From Gemmatimonadales bacterium (lineage in GTDB: Bacteria; Gemmatimonadota; Gemmatimonadetes; Palauibacterales; Palauibacteraceae): a stretch of 51,151 nucleotides of DNA. Made by a program: the position numbers and the translations under genes. Below are positions 24,347 through 32,877 of the stretch, one piece after another. The stretch's first letter is position 1. Each line of letters begins with the position of its first letter. Where the stretch lies: NCBI GenBank assembly GCA_009841005.1, contig VXMR01000151.1, forward strand, positions 1-51,151, read 5' to 3'. The notes under the pieces are model-generated. The model did not search any database, had not been told where the DNA came from, and saw only the letters and a program-made list of their open reading frames with translations.

Positions 24347-26104
24347 TTGGTTCCTCGTCGGAAATCATCCTGGAGGTACGGTCTCGCTGCGGCGCTCGCG
24401 CTCGGGCTCGCGTCCGGCGTCGAGGCGCAGGGGCGCGCGGACCGCGCGGAAGGCTACCTCCGGTCCTTTCACGACCTGAGGCTCTTCAACGGCGCGGCCC
24501 TCATCGTCGACGAGGGCGAGGTGCTGTTCGAGGGCGCGTTCGGCGAATCCGATTTCGCCGGGGGCGGCCGCAACGCCCTCGACACCCGGTTCCGCGTCGC
24601 GTCGCTGACGAAGCAGTTCACGGCCGCGCTCATCCTGAGACTCGAGGAGGAGGGACTGCTGCGGGTCGAGGACCCGGTGGGCCGCCATATCGAGGAATAT
24701 CCGCCGGAAAACGCGGAACGGATCACGCTCCACCACCTGCTCACGCACACCTCCGGGCTGCCGAGCTACACGAACATGCCGGGGTTCCTGGAGTGGGAGG
24801 CCGCAACTCCGTTCTCGCCGGGGGAGATCGTCGCGCTCACGTGGGAGGAGGCGCTCTCCTTCGAGCCGGGCACGGACTTCGAGTACTCGAACTCGGGCTA
24901 CGTACTCCTGGGCTGGATCGCGGAACGGGTCACGGGGCTGAGCTACGACGAGGCGCTCCGCACGTACGTGCTCGGACCGCTGGAGTTGAGCGATACGGGG
25001 TACGATCATGCGCTCCGGCCGCCGGAGGGCCACGCGGCCGGCCACACGCGGGACCTCGGCGGTTACCGGCCGGCGCGCCTCATCGACCCGACCGTGCCCC
25101 ATGCCGCCGGCATGCTGTACTCCACCGCCGGCGACCTCGCCCGCTGGGGCGGCGGCCTCTTCGTCGACGGAGGCCTGTTCCGGGACACGGCGACGCTGGC
25201 GCGCATGACGACACCCGGCCTCGAGTCCGGATCCTACGGGTACGGCGTGGGCGTGCGGACGCGGGACATCGGAGACGACCGCGGCGTGCGCGTGATCGAA
25301 CACTCGGGAGGGATCTTCGGCTTCTCCTCCTACCTGCGCGTCTTCCCGGACCACGACCGCCTCATCGTGCTGCTGGACAACACGTCCTCGGACCTGGGAC
25401 CGCTCCTGGAGGGACTGACCAACCTGCTGTGGGGGGCCGAAGCCGTGCGCCCGAAACCGTCGATCGCGGAACGGCTGCGGCCGATCGTCGAGGCGGGCGG
25501 GGTCGAGGCAGCGATGTCGAGGTACGAGAACTGGCGGCGCACGCGGCCGGAGGAATACGACTACTCCGCCGGCCAGATCCTGAGGCTCGCGGGCCATTTC
25601 CGGGAGGACGAGCCGGGCACGGCCATTGCGATCCTCGAGGCCTACGCGGTGGAGACGCCCGAACCCGCCGCGATCCGCTTCGCGCTCTCCGAGCTTCACG
25701 AGGAGGCCGGGGATCCGGAGGCGGCGGCCGCCCACATCCGGGAGGCGCTCACATACGCTCCCGGCATGCCCCGGCTCCTGGAGCGTCTGTCGGAGCTGGG
25801 CGTCGAGCCCGATCCGGCGCTCACGCTCCCCGTCGTGCGCGCCGAACCCGGGAGTCTGTCGCTTTTCGTGGGCGAGTACCGCATCGACCCGACCACTACG
25901 CTGACCGTGACGCTCGAGGAGGGCGTCCTCATGGCCGCGCGCACCGGCGAGGCGGCGTTCCGACTCCTCCCGCAGTCACCGACGACCTTCCTCCTGCACG
26001 GTTCCGCCCTGCAGTTCGAGTTCGAGGTCGCCGACGGGGTCGCGAGGGCGGTCTCCGTGGTGGAGGCGGACCAGCGCCTCGCCTTCCCCAGAATCGGGAA
26101 CTGA
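24347..26104 (+). CDS. Secreted serine beta-lactamase-fold hydrolase (class C / D-Ala carboxypeptidase type)
   Basis: The protein (585 residues from TTG 24347) has a signal peptide (WRYGLAAALALGLASGVEAQ) and a penicillin-binding-protein-like domain. The motifs are S86-L-T-K89 (SxxK), Y180-S-N and, near 320, HSGG. These are the three active-site elements of class C beta-lactamase/esterase-type hydrolases. Residues about 400-585 form an extra region with helical tetratrico-like pairs (EAAAAHIREALTYAPGMPRLLERL) and a C-terminal beta-rich tail. TTG 24347 is preferred because GGGAGGA lies 6 nt before it; ATG 24332 has no such site. Function may be esterase, peptidase or lactamase; not resolved. 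Divergent from the decarboxylase gene. Confidence 0.88.
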   Translation: MVPRRKSSWRYGLAAALALGLASGVEAQGRADRAEGYLRSFHDLRLFNGAALIVDEGEVLFEGAFGESDFAGGGRNALDTRFRVASLTKQFTAALILRLEEEGLLRVEDPVGRHIEEYPPENAERITLHHLLTHTSGLPSYTNMPGFLEWEAATPFSPGEIVALTWEEALSFEPGTDFEYSNSGYVLLGWIAERVTGLSYDEALRTYVLGPLELSDTGYDHALRPPEGHAAGHTRDLGGYRPARLIDPTVPHAAGMLYSTAGDLARWGGGLFVDGGLFRDTATLARMTTPGLESGSYGYGVGVRTRDIGDDRGVRVIEHSGGIFGFSSYLRVFPDHDRLIVLLDNTSSDLGPLLEGLTNLLWGAEAVRPKPSIAERLRPIVEAGGVEAAMSRYENWRRTRPEEYDYSAGQILRLAGHFREDEPGTAIAILEAYAVETPEPAAIRFALSELHEEAGDPEAAAAHIREALTYAPGMPRLLERLSELGVEPDPALTLPVVRAEPGSLSLFVGEYRIDPTTTLTVTLEEGVLMAARTGEAAFRLLPQSPTTFLLHGSALQFEFEVADGVARAVSVVEADQRLAFPRIGN

Positions 26105-26120
26105 GCGGGCGGGGAGCCAC

Positions 26121-27239
26121 TTGCACGACTTCGCCGTCATCGGGCTCGGAGCCATCGGAGGCGCGACCGCAGCCGAACTCGTCCGGCGGGGACATTCGGT
26201 GGTCGGGTTCGACCGCTACACGCCCCCGCACACCATGGGGTCCGCGCACAGCGAGACGCGGATGATCCGCGAGGCGTGGTACCGGGGGTCTCCGTACATG
26301 CCGCTCGTCCGCGATGCCTGCCGCCGCTGGGCAGATCTCGAGCTTACGTCCGGCAGGACGCTGCTGCGGCCGGCGGGCGCCCTCATGATGGGGCCGGAGG
26401 ACGGCCGCGTATTCGCGGGGAGTCCGCTTCGCGACGCCGCGCGGTCCGACACCGACGACCTCCTCCTCTCCGTCGGGGAGGTCGTCGAGCACTTCCCCTG
26501 GCTCCGGCCGGATCCCGGGACCGTCACCATCTACGAACCCGGTGCCGCGATCCTCTCACTTGAGGCCTGCCTCGAGGCGACGCTGGAGGCTGCGGAGGGC
26601 GCGGATCTGCTCTTCGACGAACCCGCGATGGAGTGGTCCGCCTCGGCTTCGGGCGTCCGGGTCCGGACGGAACGGGGAGAGTACCCGGCGCGGCGGCTCG
26701 CGATCGCCGCGGGAGCCTGGACGCCGCAACTGCTTCCCGCGCTGTCCCTCCCGCTCGAGGTGGAGCGCACCGTCCAGTACTGGTTCGAGCCCGCGGGGGT
26801 GCATGCGGACGCGCTCGCGGAGGGTCCCGCCTGGGTGTGGGAACTCGAACGGGAGGGGACGTGGTACGGATTCCCGCCGAGTGCGCGGGGTCTCAAGGCG
26901 GGGATGCACTTTCAAGCCGGACGCGGGACCGATGTCGAGCAGGTCGACCGCGAGGTGGGGGCCTCCGAGACGGAGGATCTGCGACGGCTGTTCGCGCGGT
27001 ACGCGCCGGGCGTCGCCGGCGCGCTGGCTCACGCCTCCGTCTGTCTCTACACGAACACGCCCGACGAAGACTTCATCCTAGACCGCCACCCCGAGCACTC
27101 CCGCGTCGCGATCTTCGCCGGGGGCTCCGGCCACGCCTTCAAGTTCGCGCCCACCCTCGGATCGCTCATGGCCGACCTCCTCACGGACGAGCCACGCCGC
27201 TACGCGCCGCCGATCTTCTCGATCGACCGTTTCGGGTGA
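26121..27239 (+). CDS. Monomeric sarcosine oxidase / N-methyl-amino-acid oxidase family flavoenzyme
   Basis: The 372-residue flavoprotein starts at TTG 26121 behind GGGGAG. It has an N-terminal dinucleotide fold (VIGLGAIGGATAAELVRRG, residues 6-24) and the MGSAHSETRMIREAWYRG stretch typical of the MTOX/sarcosine oxidase group. C308 in SVCLYTNTPDEDF is at the position of the cysteine that covalently binds FAD. The GGSGHAFKFAP motif near the C-terminus is also present. It should oxidise an N-methylated amino acid to the demethylated one plus formaldehyde and hydrogen peroxide. It lies 16 bp after the hydrolase gene, so they are likely cotranscribed. Substrate (sarcosine, N-methyltryptophan or other) is open. 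Confidence 0.9.
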   Translation: MHDFAVIGLGAIGGATAAELVRRGHSVVGFDRYTPPHTMGSAHSETRMIREAWYRGSPYMPLVRDACRRWADLELTSGRTLLRPAGALMMGPEDGRVFAGSPLRDAARSDTDDLLLSVGEVVEHFPWLRPDPGTVTIYEPGAAILSLEACLEATLEAAEGADLLFDEPAMEWSASASGVRVRTERGEYPARRLAIAAGAWTPQLLPALSLPLEVERTVQYWFEPAGVHADALAEGPAWVWELEREGTWYGFPPSARGLKAGMHFQAGRGTDVEQVDREVGASETEDLRRLFARYAPGVAGALAHASVCLYTNTPDEDFILDRHPEHSRVAIFAGGSGHAFKFAPTLGSLMADLLTDEPRRYAPPIFSIDRFG

Positions 27240-27283
27240 GACCGGAGACCGTCGCCAACGGTGTCCGCGCGTGGTAACCGAAC

Positions 27284-27910
27284 TCAGCCGCCGGGATCGG
27301 GCGCCAGTGGGATCTCACGGTTCAGGTCTATGTCCACGGCGTTGCCGCACAGCGTGCCCGAAGCACTTCCCGTCTGCATCAGATCGCTGAAGTTCAACCG
27401 GGACTCCACCGTGACCGAAACTTCGCAGACCCCGTTTCTTCCTTCGAGTCGGTATGCGAGAGCGCCAACCATCGACACGTCGAGATCGAACACGAACACA
27501 AGCTCTTCCGGCATCGAAAACGCGTAGGTGCCCGTCTGTCGGAGGCTGGGCGCCCCATCGAGCGTGAACGTCCTGCCATTGGCGGTTTCCGTACAGCCCT
27601 CCGGCACCATCGTCAGATTCGCCAGCAACCGGAATCCGGTCTCGGTTTCCGAGGGGATCAGCGTCCCTCCCGCATTGACGACACCACCCCCCGCGCAGTT
27701 GGCCCTCACGCTCACGGTACCGGCGAAGGAGGCCGGATCCGCCTCCAACGGTCTCGTCCCGACGAGGTTGATGGCCATGAGCAGCGCCTCGCTCTCCTCC
27801 AACGTCAGCACGGGCTCCTAAGGCTCCGTCGCGCCGTTACCGCAGCCCCACGTACTCCCTGCCACCGCCAGCAGGGCCGCAATGGACCCGGCTACTCCCG
27901 GATGTCTCAT
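27284..27910 (-). pseudogene. Lipoprotein-like gene interrupted by an in-frame TAG at codon 31
   Basis: ATG 27910 follows a strong GGAGGTGAGGAG site, only 4 nt after the cusA stop. The first 30 codons give a signal segment (GVAGSIAALLAVAGSTWGC) with a putative lipid Cys 23 and then GNGATEP. Codon 31 is TAG (27818-27820). The same frame continues without another stop for 177 codons, with an extracellular-type beta-rich sequence and a pattern of cysteine residues (ANCAGGG, PEGCTET, NGVCEVS, GTLCGNA). Restart at GTG 27811 would yield a leaderless protein. A GAG-to-TAG change fits the surrounding TEP-EPV sequence. It may be a recent pseudogene, a base error, or a suppressed amber. I do not recognise the family. 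Confidence 0.65.
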
Positions 27911-27914
27911 CTCC

Positions 27915-30900
27915 TCACCTCCATTCCCCGCCGGGCTGTGTCCCGGCTGTCAGCCTCCCGCCGTCCCGAGGGCTCCCCGGCGACCCGGACCCGGCGAAGC
28001 GCAGGAAGAGGGCCGGAACGACGACCATGTTGAGCGTGGTGGAAGTCACGAGCCCCCCGAGGACGACGACGGCGAGCGGGGCCTGGATTTCCTTGCCCGG
28101 TTCGCCGATGCCCAGCGCGAGCGGGACGAGCGCGAGCCCCGCCGTGAGCGCCGTCATGAGGATCGGGCCGAGACGTTCCATGGAGCCGCGCCGGATGCTC
28201 GGGCCGAGCCCGGCGCCCGCCGCGCGCAGGTCCTGGTAGCGGCTGACGAGAAGGATCCCGTTCCTCACCGCGATGCCGAACAGCGTGATGAACCCGACCA
28301 AAGTCGCGATGTTCACCGTGCCGCCGATGATCAGGACCGCGAGCACGCCTCCGGCCAGCGCCAGAGGCAGGTTCACCATGAGCAGTGCCGCGACCCGGGC
28401 GCTCCCGAAGGCCCGGAACATGATGAGGAAGATGGCGGCGATCGAGAACAGCGAGAGCAGCGTGATCCGTCGCGTCGCCTCCCGTCCGCTCTCGAACTGG
28501 CCTCCGTACTCGACGTAGTAGCCCGGCGGCAGGTCGACCTGCGCGGCGACGCGCGACTGCAGCTCCTCCGCCGCCCCGCCCACGTCGCGCCCGGCGACGT
28601 TTGCGCTCACGACGATCTTCCGCTGCACGTTCTCCCGGCTGATCGTGTTGGGCCCCAGCGACGGCACGATCGATGCGAGCTGCGAGAGCGGCACGGTCGT
28701 GCCCGACGGGGTCGTCATCAGCGTCCCGCCGATCGCCTCGGGGTCCGTGCGGTGCTCGTCCGCGTAGCGAACGACGAGGTCGAAGGCGCGCTCCCCCTCC
28801 CGGATGAGCGACACCTCCTCTCCCTGAAACGCGACGTCGACGGCCGCGGCCATCTCGGCCGGCGTGACGCCGTGACGGGCCATGGCTCGGCGGTCGGCGC
28901 GGACCTGAAGCTGGGGGATGTCCGCCTGCCTCTCGACGGAGACGTCCACGAGGCCCTCCACGGTCCCCGCGACCGTCTCGATCTCGCCGGCGATGTCGCG
29001 CAGCTGCCGGAGGTCGGGCCCGAACAGGTTCGCCGCGATGGCGGCCCGCGTGCCCGAGAGCATGTGGTCGATTCGGTGCCCGATCGGCTGTCCGATCGTG
29101 ACATTCGTCCCGGGAAGCCCCGCCAGTTCGCCCCGGAGCGCGGCCATGACCTCCTCCAGGTCGTGCTCCGAGAGGTCCAGCCGCGCGTCGACCTCGGAGG
29201 CGTTGGCGCCCTGCGCGTGCTCGTCGAGTTCGGCCCGGCCGGTCCGCCGCGACGTGGAGACGACGGCCGGGTGCGCCAGAAGCTGGCGCTCCACGCGGGC
29301 CCCGATCGCATCGGACTCCACCAGCGACGTCCCGGGCAGGCTCACGATGGAGATCGTCAGCGTCCCCTCCTGGAACTCGGGCAGGAATCCGCGCCCCAGC
29401 GAGGGCACGAGCGCCAGGGTGCCGGCGAGCAGGAACGCCGCGCCGCCAATCACGGCCCCGGACCGGCGCAGCGCCGCGTCGAGGACGCGCCCGTACGCCC
29501 GTTCGAGCCCGCGCATCAGCCACGGGTCGCGCGGGCGGGCGATCGCCCGATCCCCCGGCAGAAGCATGTGGCAGAGCGCCGGCGTCACCGTGACCGCGAC
29601 GAGGAGCGATGACAGGATGCTCACGATGTACGCGAGCCCGAGCGGCCGGAGCATCCGCCCCTCCACGCCGGAGAGGAAGAAGAGCGGGACGAAGACGATG
29701 GAGATGATGAGCGTCGCGCTGAGGATCGGGTTCCGGATCTCCCGCGCCGCATCCCGGATGAGGGACAGCGTCTGTCGTCGGCGCTCCGGCGGGCGGCGGC
29801 GGTCCTCGCGCAGGCGGCGGTACACGTTCTCGACGACGATGATCGCGTCATCGACGAGGGCGCCGATGGCGATGGCCATGCCGCCGAGCGTCATCGTGTT
29901 GATCGTGCCACCAAGGAGCCGCAGCACGATGACGGCCAGGGCGAGCGACAGCGGGATCGCGAGCACGGAGATCGCCGTCGTCCTCAGGTTCCAGAGGAAG
30001 AGCAGGAGCACCGCGATGACGAGCAGCGCACCGTCGCGCAGGGCTTCGATGACGTTTTCCACGGCAAGCGATATGAAGTCCGCCTGTCGGAACACGGACC
30101 GCTCGAAGGCCACGCCCGCCGGGAGTTCCGCTTCGATTTCATTCAGTTCGGCGTCGATTCGCTCCGTCAGCTCCAGCGTGTTGGCGCCGGGCTGTTTCTG
30201 GATCGAGAGCACGACGGCGGGCTCCGCGTTCACGGAGGCGGTGCCGAGCCGGACGCGCGGACCGATCCGAACCTCCGCCAGGTCCTCGATGAGGACCGGT
30301 ACCCCCTCCCGCACGGCGACGACGGTGAGGCCGATCTCCTTGAGGTCGCGCGCGCGGCCGATGCCCCGGATCAAGATCTCGCGCCCGCCCGAGCGATAGA
30401 CGCCTCCAGACGCGTTCCGGTTCGAGCCCGCCGCCGCCTCGAGCACCTGGTCCAGCCCGACGCCGTATGCGAGCAGGCGCTCGGGACGGATCAGGACCTG
30501 GTACTGGCGGACCTGTCCGCCGATGGCGACGACCTGCGAGACGCCGGGCACGGCGAGCAGCCTTCGCCGCACGGTCCAGTCGGCCGCCGTCCGCGCCTCC
30601 ATGAGTTGCGCGGCGGGCGCGCTCATGCCGACGAGCAGGATCTCTCCCATGATCGAACTCACGGGGGCGAGGACGGGCGCGCTCACATCGTCGGGCAGCT
30701 GGGCCGTGGCGAGTTGAAGCCGCTCGTTCACGGTCTGCCGGGCGCGGAGGATGTCCGTCCCCCAATCGAAATCCACCCAGACGATGCTGATCCCCTGCGC
30801 CGAGCTCGACCGGACCCGGCGTACGCCGGCCGCTCCGTTCACCGCGGTTTCGACGGGGAAGGTGACGAGACTCTCCACCTCTTCCGGGGCAAGTCCGTGG

Positions 30901-31064
30901 GCGTCGCTGAGCACCGTCACGGTGGGGGCGGTGAGGTCGGGAAAAACATCGACGGGCAGCGTGGCCGCCACCCAGCCCCCGCCCGCCAGGAGGAGGGCCC
31001 CGGCGGCCACGGCGAGGAAACGGTTCTCCAGGGAAGCGTGGACGAGTCGGTCCAGCAATCGCAT
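27915..31064 (-). CDS. Heavy-metal-type RND efflux permease (CusA/CzcA family)
   Basis: The 1049-residue inner-membrane protein starts at ATG 31064, two bases after the adaptor gene stop (31067-31069); the frame is open further upstream but that part is antisense to the adaptor. It shows the RND duplication: two large periplasmic loops and 12 helices. The opening segment LAVAAGALLLAGGGWVAATLPVDVFPDLTAPTVTVLSDAHGLAPEEVE is typical of HME-RND pumps. The helix-4 motif GMAIAIGALVDDAIIVVENVYRRL carries the proton-relay aspartates. It would expel a metal cation (Cu, Ag, Zn, Co) with the adaptor upstream. No outer-membrane channel gene is in the window. Substrate is inferred from family only. Confidence 0.92.
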   Translation of the reverse strand: MRLLDRLVHASLENRFLAVAAGALLLAGGGWVAATLPVDVFPDLTAPTVTVLSDAHGLAPEEVESLVTFPVETAVNGAAGVRRVRSSSAQGISIVWVDFDWGTDILRARQTVNERLQLATAQLPDDVSAPVLAPVSSIMGEILLVGMSAPAAQLMEARTAADWTVRRRLLAVPGVSQVVAIGGQVRQYQVLIRPERLLAYGVGLDQVLEAAAGSNRNASGGVYRSGGREILIRGIGRARDLKEIGLTVVAVREGVPVLIEDLAEVRIGPRVRLGTASVNAEPAVVLSIQKQPGANTLELTERIDAELNEIEAELPAGVAFERSVFRQADFISLAVENVIEALRDGALLVIAVLLLFLWNLRTTAISVLAIPLSLALAVIVLRLLGGTINTMTLGGMAIAIGALVDDAIIVVENVYRRLREDRRRPPERRRQTLSLIRDAAREIRNPILSATLIISIVFVPLFFLSGVEGRMLRPLGLAYIVSILSSLLVAVTVTPALCHMLLPGDRAIARPRDPWLMRGLERAYGRVLDAALRRSGAVIGGAAFLLAGTLALVPSLGRGFLPEFQEGTLTISIVSLPGTSLVESDAIGARVERQLLAHPAVVSTSRRTGRAELDEHAQGANASEVDARLDLSEHDLEEVMAALRGELAGLPGTNVTIGQPIGHRIDHMLSGTRAAIAANLFGPDLRQLRDIAGEIETVAGTVEGLVDVSVERQADIPQLQVRADRRAMARHGVTPAEMAAAVDVAFQGEEVSLIREGERAFDLVVRYADEHRTDPEAIGGTLMTTPSGTTVPLSQLASIVPSLGPNTISRENVQRKIVVSANVAGRDVGGAAEELQSRVAAQVDLPPGYYVEYGGQFESGREATRRITLLSLFSIAAIFLIMFRAFGSARVAALLMVNLPLALAGGVLAVLIIGGTVNIATLVGFITLFGIAVRNGILLVSRYQDLRAAGAGLGPSIRRGSMERLGPILMTALTAGLALVPLALGIGEPGKEIQAPLAVVVLGGLVTSTTLNMVVVPALFLRFAGSGSPGSPRDGGRLTAGTQPGGEWR

Positions 31065-31066
31065 CC

Positions 31067-32569
31067 TCAGTGCGGATGCCCGTGGTCCAAGATTTCCACT
31101 TCGCCGAGCGAGGCCAGTCTCACCTGGTAGGCGCCGACCGCGACGACCTGCTCCCCGCTCGCAACGCCGGAGTGAACGATGGTCCACGATCCGTCCGAGG
31201 GGCCGGTCTCCACCACCCGCCGCTGAAACGCTTCGCCGCCGACCTTCACGTAGACGACGGAGAGCCCGTCTTCGTCCAGGATCGCCGGCGTCGGGACCAC
31301 CACGCCTTCCACGGGCTCGCCGAGGAGCAGATGTCCCTCGGCCAGCATCCCCACCTTGAGCACCCCGCCCGGGTTCGCCACCGCGAACCGAACCGGGAGC
31401 GCCCGGCTCTCCGGATCGATGATGCTGCCCACGGACACGACGCGGTCGGCGGCGTGCGTGCGGGTCGCGCCCTCGACGGTGAACCATGCGCCGCTGACTC
31501 CGCCGGCCGCTTCGGCGTGGCGGGCCGGAACCCGCGCGACGAACCACAGCGGATCGGGCCGCACGACCGTGAACGCGTGCGTCCCGGTGGCGACGTGCTC
31601 GCCGGGGGCCACGTGACGATCCGCGATCACGCCCCCGATCGGACTCCGAAGCCGGTAGACGTTCGGATCGGAACCGTCGTCCCCGTCGGCGGAGAGACTG
31701 CCTCCCACTGCCTCGAACGCCGACCGGGCCACCTCGAGGTCATGGTGGGCCTCTTCCAGACGGCGCTCGGCGATGGCTCCGGCGGCGAAGAGACGCTCTG
31801 CCCGGGCCGCCTCGCGCTCGGCATCCTCCACATCCGCCAGCATGCGGGCGTACGAATCGTGGAGGCTCGTGGGGGCGATCAAGGCCAACGTCTCTCCCTC
31901 CCGCACCGCCTGGCCCGGAGCGGGCGACGGCCCCTGGACGAGCACGAGGCCCTCCACCGGCGTCGAGACGTGCGCGAGACCGCCCGCGGGAGCCGTGATC
32001 TCCCCGGTGACCGGGATCGAGTTCGGAATCCGGCGCGTCTCCGCGACCGCAACCTCGAACGGCATCGCCCACTGCTCTTCCTTCAGGAGCGCGATCAGCC
32101 CCGGAAGCGGCTGCTCCACGTCGTGCGGGAGCGCATCTTCGCTCGCGAACACCTCCAGCTGCCCCATCGAGATCGTGTGGTCCGCGCCGCGGGCCGTGAG
32201 GGTCAGGTCCGCCCGCCATGTCCCGACCTCCGTGAGGGTCGGGCTCGCGCTGTAGACGCCCGGGCTCGCCGGGGCCTGCATGACGATCTCTTCGCGGGCG
32301 CCGCCGGGTCCCCGGAGCACCAGCAGGAGGCGTCCCTCCCGCACCGGCTTCCAGTCCGCCAGCCACGTGAGGTGGATGCCCCACGGTTCGCTCGCGACCT
32401 CCCGGACGTGCGGAGGGTACTCGACGAAGAGTTCGAGCGACTCGGTCCAGTGCGTCACGACGCCACCGCCGGCATGGGAATGGGTGGCCGCCGCCTCGTC
32501 GGCGGACGGTGAATCACACCCCGCACAAGAGAACGCCGCCGCAAGGGCGACCGCCCGGTTCACGCGCAT
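31067..32569 (-). CDS. Periplasmic adaptor (membrane-fusion protein) of the RND pump, CusB-like
   Basis: The 500-residue protein starts at ATG 32569, five bases after GAGGAGGT. A signal segment (MRVNRAVALAAAFSCAGC) suggests lipid anchoring at Cys 18. An extra N-terminal domain of about 170 residues (LTWLADWKPVREGRLLLVLRGPGG..., SASPTLTEVGTWRADLTL) precedes the canonical adaptor. The lipoyl/barrel-sandwich part is ITAPAGGLAHVSTPVEGLVLVQGPSPAPGQAVREGETLALI. A coiled coil follows (ADVEDAEREAARAERLFAAGAIAERRLEEAHHDLEVARSAFEAV) and then a beta-barrel. The N-terminus is His-containing (ATHSHAGGG) and the C-terminus ends HGHPH, possibly metal-binding. It pairs with the permease gene 2 bp downstream. 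Confidence 0.9.
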   Translation of the reverse strand: MRVNRAVALAAAFSCAGCDSPSADEAAATHSHAGGGVVTHWTESLELFVEYPPHVREVASEPWGIHLTWLADWKPVREGRLLLVLRGPGGAREEIVMQAPASPGVYSASPTLTEVGTWRADLTLTARGADHTISMGQLEVFASEDALPHDVEQPLPGLIALLKEEQWAMPFEVAVAETRRIPNSIPVTGEITAPAGGLAHVSTPVEGLVLVQGPSPAPGQAVREGETLALIAPTSLHDSYARMLADVEDAEREAARAERLFAAGAIAERRLEEAHHDLEVARSAFEAVGGSLSADGDDGSDPNVYRLRSPIGGVIADRHVAPGEHVATGTHAFTVVRPDPLWFVARVPARHAEAAGGVSGAWFTVEGATRTHAADRVVSVGSIIDPESRALPVRFAVANPGGVLKVGMLAEGHLLLGEPVEGVVVPTPAILDEDGLSVVYVKVGGEAFQRRVVETGPSDGSWTIVHSGVASGEQVVAVGAYQVRLASLGEVEILDHGHPH

Positions 32570-32668
32570 GACACCTCCTCGACTGCGAACCTCTCCCAGC
32601 CGCTCAACGTTGCCCGACGTTCGGCCGCGGGCCAGAGCCGCCGAAACCTCGACCCGGGAGCGGCCCGT

Positions 32669-32715
32669 ACTGTCCGACAGAGCGCGGATACACCCGCGGA
32701 TGGACTGTCCGGCAG
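32669..32715. promoter_or_regulatory. Candidate operator: paired ACTGTCCG(A/G)CAG sites upstream of the efflux operon
   Basis: In the region upstream of the adaptor gene, two 12-bp boxes occur at 32669-32680 (ACTGTCCGACAG) and 32704-32715 (ACTGTCCGGCAG), 35 bp apart centre to centre. The inner CTGTC-C-GACAG of the first is a perfect inverted repeat around one base, and the second deviates at one position. Position and symmetry fit a repressor or activator binding site for the divergent efflux operon, but no regulator gene is adjacent. Otherwise nothing is seen in 32570-32767. Confidence 0.35.
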
Positions 32716-32767
32716 GGGGTGGACGCGCCACCTTGAAGCATACGCCATGCGCGGAAGAGGAAACCCG

Positions 32768-32830
32768 ATGAGAAAGATCGCCATCGTCGTCGCCGTTTTC
32801 GTCATTCGGAAGCTGCTCAAGAAGCTCTGA
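32768..32830 (+). CDS. Possible 20-residue hydrophobic-basic peptide
   Basis: A 20-codon frame (MRKIAIVVAVFVIRKLLKKL) starts at ATG 32768 with AGAGGAAA 5 nt upstream and stops at TGA 32828. The product would be one short hydrophobic helix flanked by positive residues at both ends, the shape of a small membrane peptide. It lies between the divergent efflux operon and the convergent signal peptidase gene. A 15-bp direct repeat (CTCTGACGGCGGACG) covers its stop codon and recurs 20 bp later. Without comparative data it may be fortuitous. Confidence 0.3.
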   Translation: MRKIAIVVAVFVIRKLLKKL

Positions 32831-32877
32831 CGGCGGACGCCACACTCTGACGGCGGACGAAAACCTCCCGACCCCGC

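Noticed and set aside
27818-27820. The TAG in the lipoprotein gene as recoding (selenocysteine or pyrrolysine).
   Set aside because: TAG is not read as Sec. Pyrrolysine is rare and there is no pyl gene in sight; the flanking TEP/EPV sequence suggests a simple Glu-to-stop change.
31065-31547. The efflux-permease frame stays open about 480 bp upstream of 31064.
   Set aside because: That stretch lies inside the adaptor gene on the same strand, encodes low-complexity Arg/Gly sequence, and the adaptor frame there is well conserved in motif content. The permease homology begins at ATG 31064.
32825-32859. A 15-bp direct repeat (CTCTGACGGCGGACG) spaced 20 bp apart, considered as an attachment site or element boundary.
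   Set aside because: No integrase, transposase or inverted repeat is near it; a simple local duplication explains it.
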